Assembly: GCA_012934845.2 (NCBI GenBank)
Contig: WNNJ02000582.1
Span: forward strand, 1 to 64,000
Direction: 5' to 3'
DNA: 64,000 nucleotides
From: Pomphorhynchus laevis
Lineage: Eukaryota; Acanthocephala; Palaeacanthocephala; Echinorhynchida; Pomphorhynchidae
Shown here: in pieces, positions 1-9,029 of the stretch
How the letters are laid out: each line of letters starts with the position of its first letter
Position numbering within the stretch: the stretch's first letter is position 1
Made by a program: the position numbers and the translations under genes
Notes under the pieces: model-generated
Databases searched by the model: none
What the model saw: only the letters and a program-made list of their open reading frames with translations
Told to the model about the DNA's origin: nothing

Positions 1-405
1 CGCAATCTCGAGCAATACCGATTTAAACGAAACTCTTATGATTATATAGAAAGAATTGATCCACTCAATCTCGGTTTCTTACAGTCAAGCATCCGAAAGT
101 TTGATCCTCTGGTTGTTTATGATGGTCTGCATTGCAAATTGTTGGATTTAAGAGCTAACGCCACCAACAATTTAAGCTAGATGTCGGAAATGCATTTTCA
201 CAATGTCACAGAGGCAGCCGAAACGGCGTGTGATAGTTCATCTTACTGACGATGGCTGCCGGCTATCACATGACCGTCTAGGAGTGACGAGAGTTTGCAG
301 ACTGAAGAATATGCTCGATTCGAACACTTACTTAAATATACGGAAAGAATTGCTAATCGCAATCTCGAGCAATACCGATTTAAACGAAACTCTTATGATT
401 ATATA
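1..405 (+). repeat. 48-bp direct repeat around coding-like DNA
   Basis: Bases 1-48 recur exactly at 358-405. Around each copy there is a coding-like frame. Positions 301-405 read as a charged helical stretch starting TEEYARFEHLLKYTERIANR, after a CAG that could be a splice acceptor. Positions 1-177 read on through RNLEQYRFKRNSYDYIERID to a stop at 178-180. I do not recognise the protein. The repeat lies just outside the Gypsy element's terminal repeat, so it could be a partial duplication of the insertion locus or part of the element's own leader. No function is assigned. Confidence 0.45.
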
Positions 406-423
406 TATAATTATATATATATC

Positions 424-499
424 TGTACTGATATTTATATGTTATGTTTTTAGATGTTCGCATAAAGCCTTTTATTGTTGTTGTTCGCCTCGGTTCAAT
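424..499 (+). repeat. Left terminal repeat of the Gypsy element
   Basis: Nearly the same 76-79 bases occur at 4182-4260, including the T- and GTT-rich run and the CGCCTCGGTTCAAT end. The two copies differ at a handful of positions. The gag-like frame begins 18 bases after this repeat, so the left LTR as seen is short. Confidence 0.6.
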
Positions 500-516
500 T
501 TATGCTAACATTGTGA

Positions 517-1071
517 ATGGACAAGCTACTCAAACCAGCGATCCTAGATGCTTTAACCGATGGGATTGATTCGGCAAAAGTTTGGCGTCATTGGCTACAA
601 AGATTCAATGCGTTTGTACGAGTTCTTGAAGATGTCACAAACCAACAAAAGCTTGACCTTCTGATCAACCACATCTCTCCAATCCTATATGATATCATCA
701 AAGGAGTCAATGATTATGATATCGCGATCGATACGTTAAGTAGAAGTTTTATAAAGGACAGGGGAGATGTATATGCAAGACATCAGCTGCATAATTTGAA
801 GCAAGCCGAAAACCAGACAATCGACCAGTTCATTCAAACGACAGAATCCGTTGCCCGTCAAATCAAGTTCAAAGATGTAACTTCACGAGAACATCGAGAT
901 TCTTTGTTGTTGGATACTTTTGTGGCTGGAATTATTTCCACATCGATCAGAGAACGTCTACTTGAAACCGTCGATCTTAACAAAGAGAGTGCTTATCGGA
1001 TCGCTCGATCAATCGAGTTGGCACAGGCTGAAGCATCGGAATTCCGGTTATCTTCACGGGATATCACTTAA
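517..1071 (+). CDS. Gag-like protein of the Gypsy element
   Basis: This 184-residue frame fits the capsid-region Gag of Ty3/Gypsy elements. It has a KVWRHWLQRF start, a leucine-rich helical middle (LLINHISPILYDIIKG), then YARHQLHNLKQAENQTIDQF and a leucine-rich C-terminal end (RERLLETVD). The product would package the element RNA. It has no zinc knuckle of its own; the knuckles are at the start of the next frame, which opens 9 bases after this one closes. The start ATG at 517 lies just after the left terminal repeat. Assignment rests on pattern similarity to Gag proteins of widespread animal Gypsy families. Confidence 0.7.
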   Translation: MDKLLKPAILDALTDGIDSAKVWRHWLQRFNAFVRVLEDVTNQQKLDLLINHISPILYDIIKGVNDYDIAIDTLSRSFIKDRGDVYARHQLHNLKQAENQTIDQFIQTTESVARQIKFKDVTSREHRDSLLLDTFVAGIISTSIRERLLETVDLNKESAYRIARSIELAQAEASEFRLSSRDIT

Positions 1072-1080
1072 TCTGAAAAT

Positions 1081-3888
1081 ATGGAATCTATGATTAACTA
1101 TGCTAATCCACCGCAGTTGACAAATTTACCCAGAGATGATTCGGAAACACAACAAGAATGTTCCGCAATCAAAAGTCAAGAGCGATGCTACTTTTGCGGT
1201 CGAAACCGCCACGTGCGGAGTAACTGTCCTGCTCGCAACGCTACCTGTCATACGTGCAGCAAGAAAGGACACTTTTCTAACATGTGCCGTTCAAGAAATT
1301 CTGGTACGTCTGCGTCTTTATATTCAATAAGCACAACAAACGCGTCATCATCAAACTTAATCCAGCCCACTATAAGTTTGAATAATATCTCAGTAAGCGG
1401 GATGATCGATTCTGGAAGTTCATTTAATATTGTCAGAAGTGATGTCGCTACAAAGTGCAAGCTTGTGAGAAAATCCACAAATTTAAAAGTTTCTCTCGCT
1501 GCATCTGAATTTTCCTGTGAGTTAAGACATTGTACATTCGCCGATGTTGTTTTAAACAATCGTTTCTATCGAAATGTAAAATTCTTCATTCTCCCCACCC
1601 TAGTAACAGATGTGATCCTCGGTGTACCCTTTCTTCGTCAACACTCGACGGTGACCATAGAATTCAACGGAGTAGAACGTCCTTTGGTCGTTGTTGCAGG
1701 TGTTGGGGAAATGAAAGTTGAAGCCCCGTCTCTATTTCAATTCCTAGACAAAGCGGTAAAACCTGTTGCAATTCCATCTCGTCGAAGAACTCCAGAAGAT
1801 AACTGTTTTATCGCAGCCGAGGTAAAACGTCTATTAGATTCCAGTATCATCGAGAATAGCACGTCTCCGTGGCGTGCACAAGTTGTCCTGGTTAAAAATC
1901 CTGGTCGCGAAGTGCGAATGGTAATAGATTACAGTTTGACGGTGAATCGATTCACTCATCTTGACGGCTTCCCTCTTCCCAGGATTGACGAATTCATTGA
2001 TAAGCTATCTCCATTCAAAAGTTTCAGTCGATTAGACCTAAAGAATGCTTATCATCAGGTTTCCATTCAGGAGAAAGAGAGGCATTACACTGCATTTGAA
2101 GCTAATGGTCGTTTGTACCAATTTAAACGCCTACCGTTCGGATTGACAAATGCAGTGGCGGCTTTCCAACGTATCATCGCTAAGTTAATCGAGGAAGAGG
2201 ATCTTGAATCTACGTACGCTTATTTGGATGATGTTATTATCGGCGGTGAAACAAAGGAACTTCACCAAAGGAATCTTGATCGCTTCTTAGAAGTTGCTAA
2301 GAAATATAATATCACTTTAAATACGTCAAAATGTATTTTCGGAGTCTCTAAGGTATGTTTTCTTGGCTACCAGATAGATAACGGTTGCATTTCACCTGAC
2401 CCTGATCGTGTCAAACCCTTATTGGAAATGCCTGAGCCAAAATCATTAGTCGAACTTAAACGTATTATAGGAATGTTCGTACACTATTCTCGATGGATAA
2501 AGAATTTTTCAAATGTCGTTCGACCTTTAGCACAAACTGTATCTTTTCCGCTGTCTCTTCATGCAAAAGAATCATTTGCAAGTCTGAAACACAGCCTTGC
2601 ATCAACTACATTGTCTAAAGTAGATTTCTCAGTCCCATTCGTGGTCGAGACAGACGCATCTGCCTTTGCGATCGGTGCTACTTTGTCTCAAAATTTTAAA
2701 CCAGTCGCATTCTTTTCACGTACTCTGGATAAGAACGCAATGAAATATGCAGCTGTTGAGAAAGAGGCACTAGCCATAGTAGAATCTATAATATACTGGC
2801 GTCACTATTTATCCTGTAGACATTTCACCGTTCTGACGGATCAACAATCCGTGGCATTTTTGTTCTCAAATAAACATTACAGTAAGATCAAAAATGACAA
2901 AATCAATCGTTGGAGAATAGAATTGTCCGAATATCAGTTCGACGTGTCATATCGATGCGGCAAAGAAAATCAGGTAGCTGACGCTATGTCTCGAATTGCT
3001 TTAGGACCAGTCACGAGTGATTTAAAAGAACTCGAAAGGATACATGATCATTTGTGTCACCCTGGGGTAACAAGGATGTGGCACTATGTACGTCATCGAA
3101 ATTTTCCGTATTCTATTGAAGATGTTAGAAAAGTCATCAAAGGTTGTCCTAGCTGCAACGAATTGAAACCTCACTTTTATAAACCCCCTCGAAGTACCTT
3201 GATTAAAGCCAGTAAACCATGGGAGCGTTTGTCCTTAGATTTTAAAGGCCCGCTGCCCAGCTCGAGTAAGAAAAGATATATTTTATCTATAGTAGATGAA
3301 TATAGCCGATTTCCCTTTGGGTTTCCCTGTGCTGACACCAGTTCTCGATCGGTAATTCAGTGTCTTGAGTCGTTGTTCGCATTATTTGGCACGCCTGAGA
3401 ATATCCATACCGATCGGGGTACTTCTTTCACGTCAGTAGAGTTCCGTAAATATTTATTGACATTGGGAATCACGCTATCATATTCCACTCCCTACCATCC
3501 TACCTCAAATGGCCAGATTAAGCGCTATAACGGGTTGATATGGAACGCGATACGGTTGTATCATCACAATAATAAGATTCCAATCGAACGGTGGGAAACA
3601 ACACTTCCAAAGGCACTTCATTCGATCAGATCTCTTTTATGCACTTCGACTAATGAAACGCCTCATGAACGTATATTCAAATTCAATCGCAGATCAGCTA
3701 AGGGAGTCAGCTTACCTGAGTGGTTAATAAATCCTGGACCTATATTTGTAAAGAATTTCAACCGTATTAATAAAAACGATCCACTTGTAGATCGCGCAGA
3801 GCTTATTCATGCCAACGAGAACTACGCTCTAGTTCGATACCCTAATGGAAAAGAGACGCATTTCAACTCAATATCTAGCTCCCAATAA
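1081..3888 (+). CDS. pol: Gypsy Pol polyprotein (knuckles, PR, RT, RNase H, IN)
   Basis: The open frame is 935 residues. Two CCHC-type zinc knuckles lie at about residues 37-70 (CYFCGRNRHVRSNC, then CHTCSKKGHFSNMC). The aspartic protease motif DSGSSFNIV is near residue 110. Reverse transcriptase spans roughly 245-450, with RLDLKNAYHQV, FKRLPFGLTNA and the catalytic YLDDVIIGG near 381. RNase H follows (ETDASAFAIGATL near 524, VEKEALAIV, LTDQQSV). Integrase follows, with an HHCC zinc-binding head near 650-690 and the catalytic-core stretches LDFKGPLP and HTDRGTSF. The length and order fit a complete Gypsy pol, and the reading frame looks whole. The product would copy and insert the element. Confidence 0.9.
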   Translation: MESMINYANPPQLTNLPRDDSETQQECSAIKSQERCYFCGRNRHVRSNCPARNATCHTCSKKGHFSNMCRSRNSGTSASLYSISTTNASSSNLIQPTISLNNISVSGMIDSGSSFNIVRSDVATKCKLVRKSTNLKVSLAASEFSCELRHCTFADVVLNNRFYRNVKFFILPTLVTDVILGVPFLRQHSTVTIEFNGVERPLVVVAGVGEMKVEAPSLFQFLDKAVKPVAIPSRRRTPEDNCFIAAEVKRLLDSSIIENSTSPWRAQVVLVKNPGREVRMVIDYSLTVNRFTHLDGFPLPRIDEFIDKLSPFKSFSRLDLKNAYHQVSIQEKERHYTAFEANGRLYQFKRLPFGLTNAVAAFQRIIAKLIEEEDLESTYAYLDDVIIGGETKELHQRNLDRFLEVAKKYNITLNTSKCIFGVSKVCFLGYQIDNGCISPDPDRVKPLLEMPEPKSLVELKRIIGMFVHYSRWIKNFSNVVRPLAQTVSFPLSLHAKESFASLKHSLASTTLSKVDFSVPFVVETDASAFAIGATLSQNFKPVAFFSRTLDKNAMKYAAVEKEALAIVESIIYWRHYLSCRHFTVLTDQQSVAFLFSNKHYSKIKNDKINRWRIELSEYQFDVSYRCGKENQVADAMSRIALGPVTSDLKELERIHDHLCHPGVTRMWHYVRHRNFPYSIEDVRKVIKGCPSCNELKPHFYKPPRSTLIKASKPWERLSLDFKGPLPSSSKKRYILSIVDEYSRFPFGFPCADTSSRSVIQCLESLFALFGTPENIHTDRGTSFTSVEFRKYLLTLGITLSYSTPYHPTSNGQIKRYNGLIWNAIRLYHHNNKIPIERWETTLPKALHSIRSLLCTSTNETPHERIFKFNRRSAKGVSLPEWLINPGPIFVKNFNRINKNDPLVDRAELIHANENYALVRYPNGKETHFNSISSSQ

Positions 3889-4189
3889 CTGTAATCAAAA
3901 TGTATTCGAAGAATCCAACATATCTCAAAATTGCCAGATGGACGATTCACCCCCTGCAATGTTTACTCCGGATATCCACAATTTACAAACAGAGGTGGAT
4001 TCAAATAACAGTGCTACAAGCTCAGCGTCGCATATACCTAATGAGAATTATGATCTGAATAAAGTTCACGATTGTCAAGAGCAACAAGTAGATCTACAGC
4101 AGATCCCGTCAATGGAATTTCGACGATCGACACGTATGCGTCGATCACCGAACTATTTGTCTGATTATATCGTTGGGAGAATGTACTGA
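3845..4189 (+). CDS. Small terminal frame of the Gypsy element
   Basis: This 114-residue frame overlaps the end of pol by 44 bases in another frame and runs into the right terminal repeat. It is rich in Asn, Ser and Gln, and ends with a basic stretch (FRRSTRMRRSPNYLSDYIVG). Similar R/K-rich tails often end Gypsy pol or lie just after it. It could be a C-terminal extension reached by frameshifting or a separate small product. No further domain is visible. Confidence 0.45.
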   Translation: MEKRRISTQYLAPNNCNQNVFEESNISQNCQMDDSPPAMFTPDIHNLQTEVDSNNSATSSASHIPNENYDLNKVHDCQEQQVDLQQIPSMEFRRSTRMRRSPNYLSDYIVGRMY

Positions 4190-4420
4190 TATTTATATGT
4201 TATGTTTTCAGATGTTCACATAAAGCCTTTTGTTGTTGTTGCTGTTCGCCTCGGTTCAATATCATACTCGATCGAATGATTATCGACCCAAATAAAAATC
4301 TACAGTCATTGCTGTGAAGGAAGCAACTAATATCAAAATACTGGTGTGAATATTTCAGTGAATAAAGAGTGAATAAAGCACTCTATTAATAATGCTACTT
4401 TTGTGATATATGTGTGCGTC
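4182..4420 (+). repeat. Right terminal repeat region of the Gypsy element
   Basis: The first 79 bases match 424-499. The rest includes several AATAAA-like signals (near 4290, 4360 and 4371) that would suit the 3' end of the element transcript. The outer end is not sharply defined. Confidence 0.5.
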
Positions 4421-4669
4421 AAATCGTTACCCAGACCGAGATGTTTCATGTTCATTTTGCTTTAAACGTGTACCACATGAGAAACTTAGTCTGGCTAAAA
4501 TGTTTCAACCTTAGTAAAAATTCAATCGTGGCACTTGATAATCCATATCTGAAGGTACATCACCTTGATAATAATAGATTGTAGCCTGTTATCGATGCTG
4601 AAAGTTCTTCAATTTTGTCAATATTGTATTGCAAATAATGTATTTAAATAAGATTCACTCGATAATCAA

Positions 4670-4780
4670 ATTTAATCAGAGGAAATACATCATTAGCATA
4701 TATTTGGCCCCGCTGCTATGTTGGGTCGAGGAATACGGGCAGAAACTTGATAGCATGGCAGTTTCGCCAGATGATCTATA
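4670..4780 (+). ncRNA. Structured RNA module, copy 1 (PLE 3' region)
   Basis: Candidate structured RNA. The hairpin arms AAATACAT and ATATATTT (4683-4705) are followed by GGCCCC (4706-4711) and CTGCTATG (4713-4720). The pairing partner of the latter, CATGGCAG (4754-4761), keeps all eight pairs with one G-U. The partner of GGCCCC is decayed here. See the finding on the pseudoknot module for the consensus. Confidence 0.45.
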
Positions 4781-5289
4781 ATCCTTATTCAATCGAATAC
4801 ATCGTATGTTATTTATTAGTCAATTCGTAAAAATTGACTTTTAAATTTTAATTATAAATTCTATCGTTATTTAAATATAAATTGTATAAAATCTTATATA
4901 ATCATTTATTATTTATAATAATTTAACTTTATTTTTAACTTATATAGAGTGTAAAATACGTAGACTCAGTCATCTGTTCTGGTTTGTTCTACTTACAAGT
5001 TATTATTGACTGTGGACTTTGTTTCCCGGTAATATGACCTCTGTCAAAAATACTGAAACTATGTATTATCGATACGACATTATTTTTCTGCTAATTTTCA
5101 AGCAAGTTTGATGTTTTTTTCTTTCTTATAATAGAGAAGTATAAATAAACAAAATATTATTAAAATATTAAATTTACCAAATATAAATCAACAAAATATC
5201 ATCAAAAATAAATTTAAACTCTTAGGTGGCAAATTTTTATGGATAATATATAATATACTTAAAATTGAATAAGATACTAGATAATCAAA

Positions 5290-5400
5290 TTTCATCAGAG
5301 GAAAAACGTCATTAGCATGTATTTGGCCCCGCCGCTATGTTGGCTTTAGGAATAGGGGCCGAAACCTTATAACATAGTAGTTCTTCGCGATAACCTATAC
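5290..5400 (+). ncRNA. Structured RNA module, copy 2
   Basis: Same module as at 4670. GGCCCC and GGGGCC are both intact and can pair. The second stem is CCGCTATG against CATAGTAG, with one mismatch and one G-U. The outer stem is partly decayed. It lies about 50 bases after a C-terminal reverse transcriptase scrap. Confidence 0.45.
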
Positions 5401-5706
5401 TCTTTATTCGCATACATCGTATATTGTTTATGGAAATAAACATTGAGAGGAATAATAAAATAAGAAATTATCGTTCACAAATTTTTGACTATTGCAATAT
5501 AGTCTTTTTCAAGTTTAATAATTTTGAAAAGCCTTAACACTTGAAAAGGAGTATTGCAAAAGTCGAAAATTTGTAAACGATAATTTCTTATTTTATTAAA
5601 CCTCTCAATGTTTATTTCCATGAACAATATACGATGTATTCGAATAAAGAATATAGGTTATAGCGAAGAATTACTATGTTATACGGTTTCGGCCCCTATT
5701 CCACAA
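5340..5706. repeat. Large inverted repeat, about 170-bp arms
   Basis: The stretch from about 5350 to 5515 returns in reverse complement from about 5705 to 5540. It includes GGAATAGGGGCCGAAACC, the CATCGTATATTGTT tract, the AATAAGAAATTATCGTT tract and a long A+T-rich run. About 20 bases lie between the arms. It is a head-to-head arrangement of two partial PLE ends. Confidence 0.7.
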
Positions 5707-5821
5707 ATGATGTTCAAATTTGATATATTATTTTTTATTTCAATTGTGACCCGTTAGGGATTGTTCTACTGTTGCCCATTAGGGGACTTTGAAAGTCTTG
5801 TGTTTATTTGATTTACAATAA

Positions 5822-6460
5822 ATGTTTTATATTATTATCACTGGCATAATAATATTATTATCACAGTCCTCCTGTCCAACTGGGGGACTCCCCACGATTA
5901 GGCATAATATAATTCGACATATTATTGCCGAAACGCTAACCGAAATCTGCCATGATGTTGGAGTAGAGCCTGTTCTACAACCGGTTCATCCAAATATTAT
6001 CTTTGAAGCTGGGACTACCACAAGTGATCCTGATGCGCGATTGGATGTGGTTGTGAGCGGTTTGTTTGGCACACGTCTGGAGCGGTCCTTTTTGGACATT
6101 TGCATATTCAATACATTAGCTCCTTTAAATGCCAGTACCGTATCATCGAACGAAAATCATGAAAGAAGGAAATCAAGGAAATATATTGAAAGGGTACAAC
6201 TTGTCGAACGCTCATCTTTTGATCCGTTCATTATGTCATCAGTTGGGGGAATGGGAACACAGGCGACTGCGGTTATGAAGACCATCGCAAAGAAACTGGC
6301 AGACAAGCGCAATGATCAGTACTCTGTTTGTATTGCAAGGATCCGATCTCATCTATTTATGTCACTGGCCAAATCTGATTCGATGTGCTTAAGAGCAAGC
6401 CGCTCTGCGTATCGTCGCCCGGATAGAATGGTTAACTCTATCATCTCGTCTGATAGGTGA
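5822..6460 (+). pseudogene. Retrotransposon C-terminal domain (RLE-like)
   Basis: This 212-residue frame begins with hydrophobic sequence unlike the rest. From about residue 18 it shows a pattern I know from the C-terminal end of many invertebrate retrotransposon reverse transcriptases: a Cys/Gly head (CPTGGLPTIRHN), EICHDVGVEPVLQP, ARLDVVVSGLFG, FLDICIFNTLAP, a K/R-rich linker with NHERRKSRKYIERV, FIMSSVGGMGTQAT, and IRSHLFMSLAKS. The D...D.x pattern suggests a nuclease of the PD-(D/E)XK type, as in restriction-like endonuclease elements, but that is inference. No reverse transcriptase precedes it here, so it is a fragment. The exact element family is unsure. Confidence 0.5.
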
Positions 6461-6779
6461 TGGGCCGATCGCAATCCACAGATACATAACAGTAACAATG
6501 TAACATATTTTTGAGGCCCATTTGAGGGAACTTAAAATTGTGGCTGTTTAATAATAATATAAATTATCACTGGCATTCGACGCGCACAATTAAATGCAGA
6601 TGATGAATCATAACAACTGACGTTTAAACGGTTAGAAACTTAGATGAAAATTTATGTTTATTGATATTAATAAAATCTCTTTCTTTATAAAATATTATTA
6701 AATGTCGACTTCCAAGAGAGGTGAAGCTCGTAAGGAAGCATCACATCGAATAAAAAAAACAGAAAAAAAAACAAAAAAA

Positions 6780-7276
6780 CATCAAGAGTTCACGAGGTCA
6801 AGCTTTAGGCGTTCTTTGAATTGCACAGCAGAAGAGCTGTTGATTACACCAGGTGATAATCCATTCCATCGTTTACAGACGCGATCCATCACTGTCGTAC
6901 AATTTGTTCGATGCTTTGAGCGATGCTTCAAACATAGCTCGTGTCCACGTAACATTGATGATTCACGAAGACAGAACAGCTGCTTACACGGATGGTTAGG
7001 CACGCGCAGCGACATCCACACTAGTGTAAGATTTGCAATCAACAGATCGCATTCAATAGATCTTATACCCAACGTATCTAGTCTAACTGGATAAAAAATG
7101 GAGCGAGTTGTCAGAACCAAGTGCGTGGCTCTTCTCAAAATGTTGTCGAATTCACTCAATTCTGATTTCAATTGAGGGTGTGTACCCTTGATGCTAACGT
7201 TATAAAACAAAGCAATCCGGTGTTCGAATGTTTTGTATACAAGAATTTTGTGTAAATGTATTCTAATCTTACGCAT
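6780..7276 (-). pseudogene. LINE reverse transcriptase C-terminal fragment
   Basis: The minus frame of up to 164 residues reads like the end of a non-LTR reverse transcriptase protein. It has HRIALFYNVSIKG, RRATHLVLTTRS, a stretch RGHELCLKHRSKHRTNC and the typical tail VCKRWNGLSPGVINSSSAVQFKERL. In CR1-, RTE- and Jockey-like LINEs this tail is the 'RVVNxWNxLPxxVVxAxSxxxFK' pattern. Only the tail is present. It is separate from the Nimb-like LINE at 7545-10400, which breaks off before its own tail. Confidence 0.55.
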
Positions 7277-7502
7277 TAGACAAATATTTTCTCTGTGTAT
7301 ACAGTTAATATAATGAAAAGAAATTGGTTATTATTCGCATAGATCATTAATTTTGATAATTGAAATGGTATTTTTAAATGAAAATACGTAGACGACCAAT
7401 TTGTAGCATTTATGTTTTAATTATATATAATTAACATAAATTGCTAATTATAAAATGGAAAGCGAAACACAAACACAGCTATTATTATGTACTTTTATTG
7501 AA

Positions 7503-7563
7503 CAACTTTTCGACAAATTGTGTCGAAAAGTTGGTGAAGCGGGACAAATTGTCCCGCTTCACC
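7503..7563. repeat. Two adjacent perfect palindromes
   Basis: The first palindrome has 13-bp arms: CAACTTTTCGACA (7503-7515) against its complement at 7521-7533, with 5 bases between. The second has 15-bp arms: GGTGAAGCGGGACAA (7533-7547) against 7549-7563, with 1 base between. They share base 7533. The second arm set belongs to the LINE coding frame (VVKRDN), so the palindromes start exactly where that element breaks off. Confidence 0.85.
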
Positions 7564-7926
7564 ACGGCATAACTGTACAAAGAACGCATTGCTGCGTTAA
7601 CTGCACATATCCGTTTCTCAATCTCATGATGTTCGTGAGGTCCCTCGAGAATAATACCCAAGATACATAAAATCCTCCTCATCATAAAAAACCGTTTCCT
7701 TTATCCGGATTGGCATTGATACCTGAATCCGAAACGAACACATAGAGACAAATCGATTTAGTAGGCATTGTAAGTCCTCAGGACAAGAAGCCAACAAGAC
7801 AACATCATCTGTAAAAAGCAGAGATGGTATCCTGATGGAACTAAAGTGAAGGTCGACATCCGTCAAATCAGCCCGTCTTGTAATTTTGCCATGTAAGAAA
7901 GGAACAAAAGTAAAGACAAATGACAA
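7545..7926 (-). pseudogene. LINE reverse transcriptase, palm to thumb part
   Basis: The minus frame has the catalytic motif in LLFTDDVVLLASCPEDLQ (about 7835-7785; the family usually has FADD), then an EDFMYLGYY stretch. In a shifted frame it continues as EIEKRICAVNAAMRSLYSYA up to VVKRDN at about 7545. This is the thumb-side stretch 'REIDRRIGAASAVMRTLHR' of the family. At least one frame shift separates the two parts. Confidence 0.65.
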
Positions 7927-8255
7927 CCCTGACGAAGCCCAACAACTGGAAATTATTCAGACTTCCTTTTTAGAAGACGAACACAACTGATACTTTGTTC
8001 ATACAGTGAAATCACAGCTACCCGAAGATAGTGTGGTACTCCATACTCCCTTAGTACCTCCCACAACCTATCTCGCAGAACTCGGTCAAACGCCTTCTCC
8101 AAATCTACAAATCACAGGTAGACCGGTTAAGCGAACTCTCAAGACCGTTCGAGGATAGTTGAGAAAGTAAAGAGTTGATCCTTAGTTCCACGACCTGTAC
8201 GAAAGCCGCATTGTTCTTCTTGCAACTGTCTTTCAATTATAGGTCGTATTCTTAG

Positions 8256-8588
8256 CTAAAGAATCCTAGCAAATAGCTTACCAGTTTTGCTAAGAATAGT
8301 AATGTCCCGATAATTGGAACACACTATTCGATCACCTTTCTTAAAGATCGGTACCACCACACCAGTTCGACACTCACTAGGAACCTTTCCCGACTTCAAT
8401 GCAACGTTGAAGATTCGTGTTTGCCACTTCAAGCCAACAACGTCGAGATCCTTTAAAGCTTCAGGTCGAATCTTGTCTACTTCAGAAGAATTGCCATTAC
8501 AAAATTTTTTAACAACAGCAATGACCTCTTCCAAAGACATGAGCTCTTCCGTTGTTTCTAAAGGCTTTACTTCTACAAGAATAGGCAT
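8256..8588 (-). pseudogene. LINE reverse transcriptase, N-terminal (fingers) part
   Basis: The frame reads MPILVEVKPLETTEELMSLEEV, then GKVPSECRTGVVVPIFKKGD and CSNYRDITILSKTGKLFARIL. This is the start of the reverse transcriptase domain of the same element, in the usual order after the endonuclease. The middle fingers and palm part between 7930 and 8250 is present only in broken frames. Confidence 0.7.
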
Positions 8589-9029
8589 ATCAATTGGATC
8601 AAGGATACTCCTAAAATGTTATTTTCAACAACCAAGAATTTCTTCAATGTCAGTCAGCATAGATCATCTCTTGTTATAGACAGTTTGAGGAGTTTTCTGC
8701 ATTTCAACACTAAGGTCCCCGATCGTCCTTCAGAACATCTTCGAAGCTGACATATAATCAAGTTCTAAGTGCAATCCAAACTTCTCCCAAGCCATGTTCT
8801 TCGTATCGGTAACTGCTTGAGCTGATAATCTCTTTGTCCGTCGGTACTTGTCTACAGCTTCTACTGATTTAGCAGACAAAGTTGCCTTTAAGCAAGCTTC
8901 TTTTGTTGGACCTAATCTCTAACTGTTGGTGTAACCAAGCAGTTCGAGTATTTCCTCTGCGACACCACCTAATGCTTTCGAGCAACAAATTTTCACAGTA
9001 GCTTTGGCAAGCGAGGATCTGAACATCTC

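Larger units (their letters stand above)
424..4420 (+). mobile_element. Ty3/Gypsy-type LTR retrotransposon
   Basis: The order gag-like frame, zinc knuckles, aspartic protease, reverse transcriptase, RNase H, integrase is that of Ty3/Gypsy elements. A repeat of about 76-79 bp beginning TGTACTGATATTTATATG occurs at 424-499 and again at 4182-4260, directly flanking the coding part, and is taken as LTR-derived. After 4260 the right copy continues into sequence with AATAAA-type signals (4290-4375), so the full LTR limits are uncertain. The pol frame is open from end to end, so this is the youngest-looking LTR copy in the window. The other Gypsy copies here (34240-38062, 39560-40930) are much more decayed. 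Confidence 0.85.
4550..5720 (+). mobile_element. Composite of PLE (Naiad-type) 3' units
   Basis: This stretch holds three copies of the 3' unit of the window's main Penelope-like family. The first has its structured module at 4670-4780, followed by A+T-rich tail and the family end motif TACGTAGACTCAG at about 4959. The second starts with a short C-terminal reverse transcriptase scrap (GGCAAATTTTTATGG at about 5227) and has its module at 5290-5400. The third is inverted and partial (5600-5705, minus). A linker module at about 4995-5085 recurs at 44935-45015 on the other strand. Tandem and inverted partial copies are typical of PLE pseudo-LTR arrangements. Confidence 0.7.
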
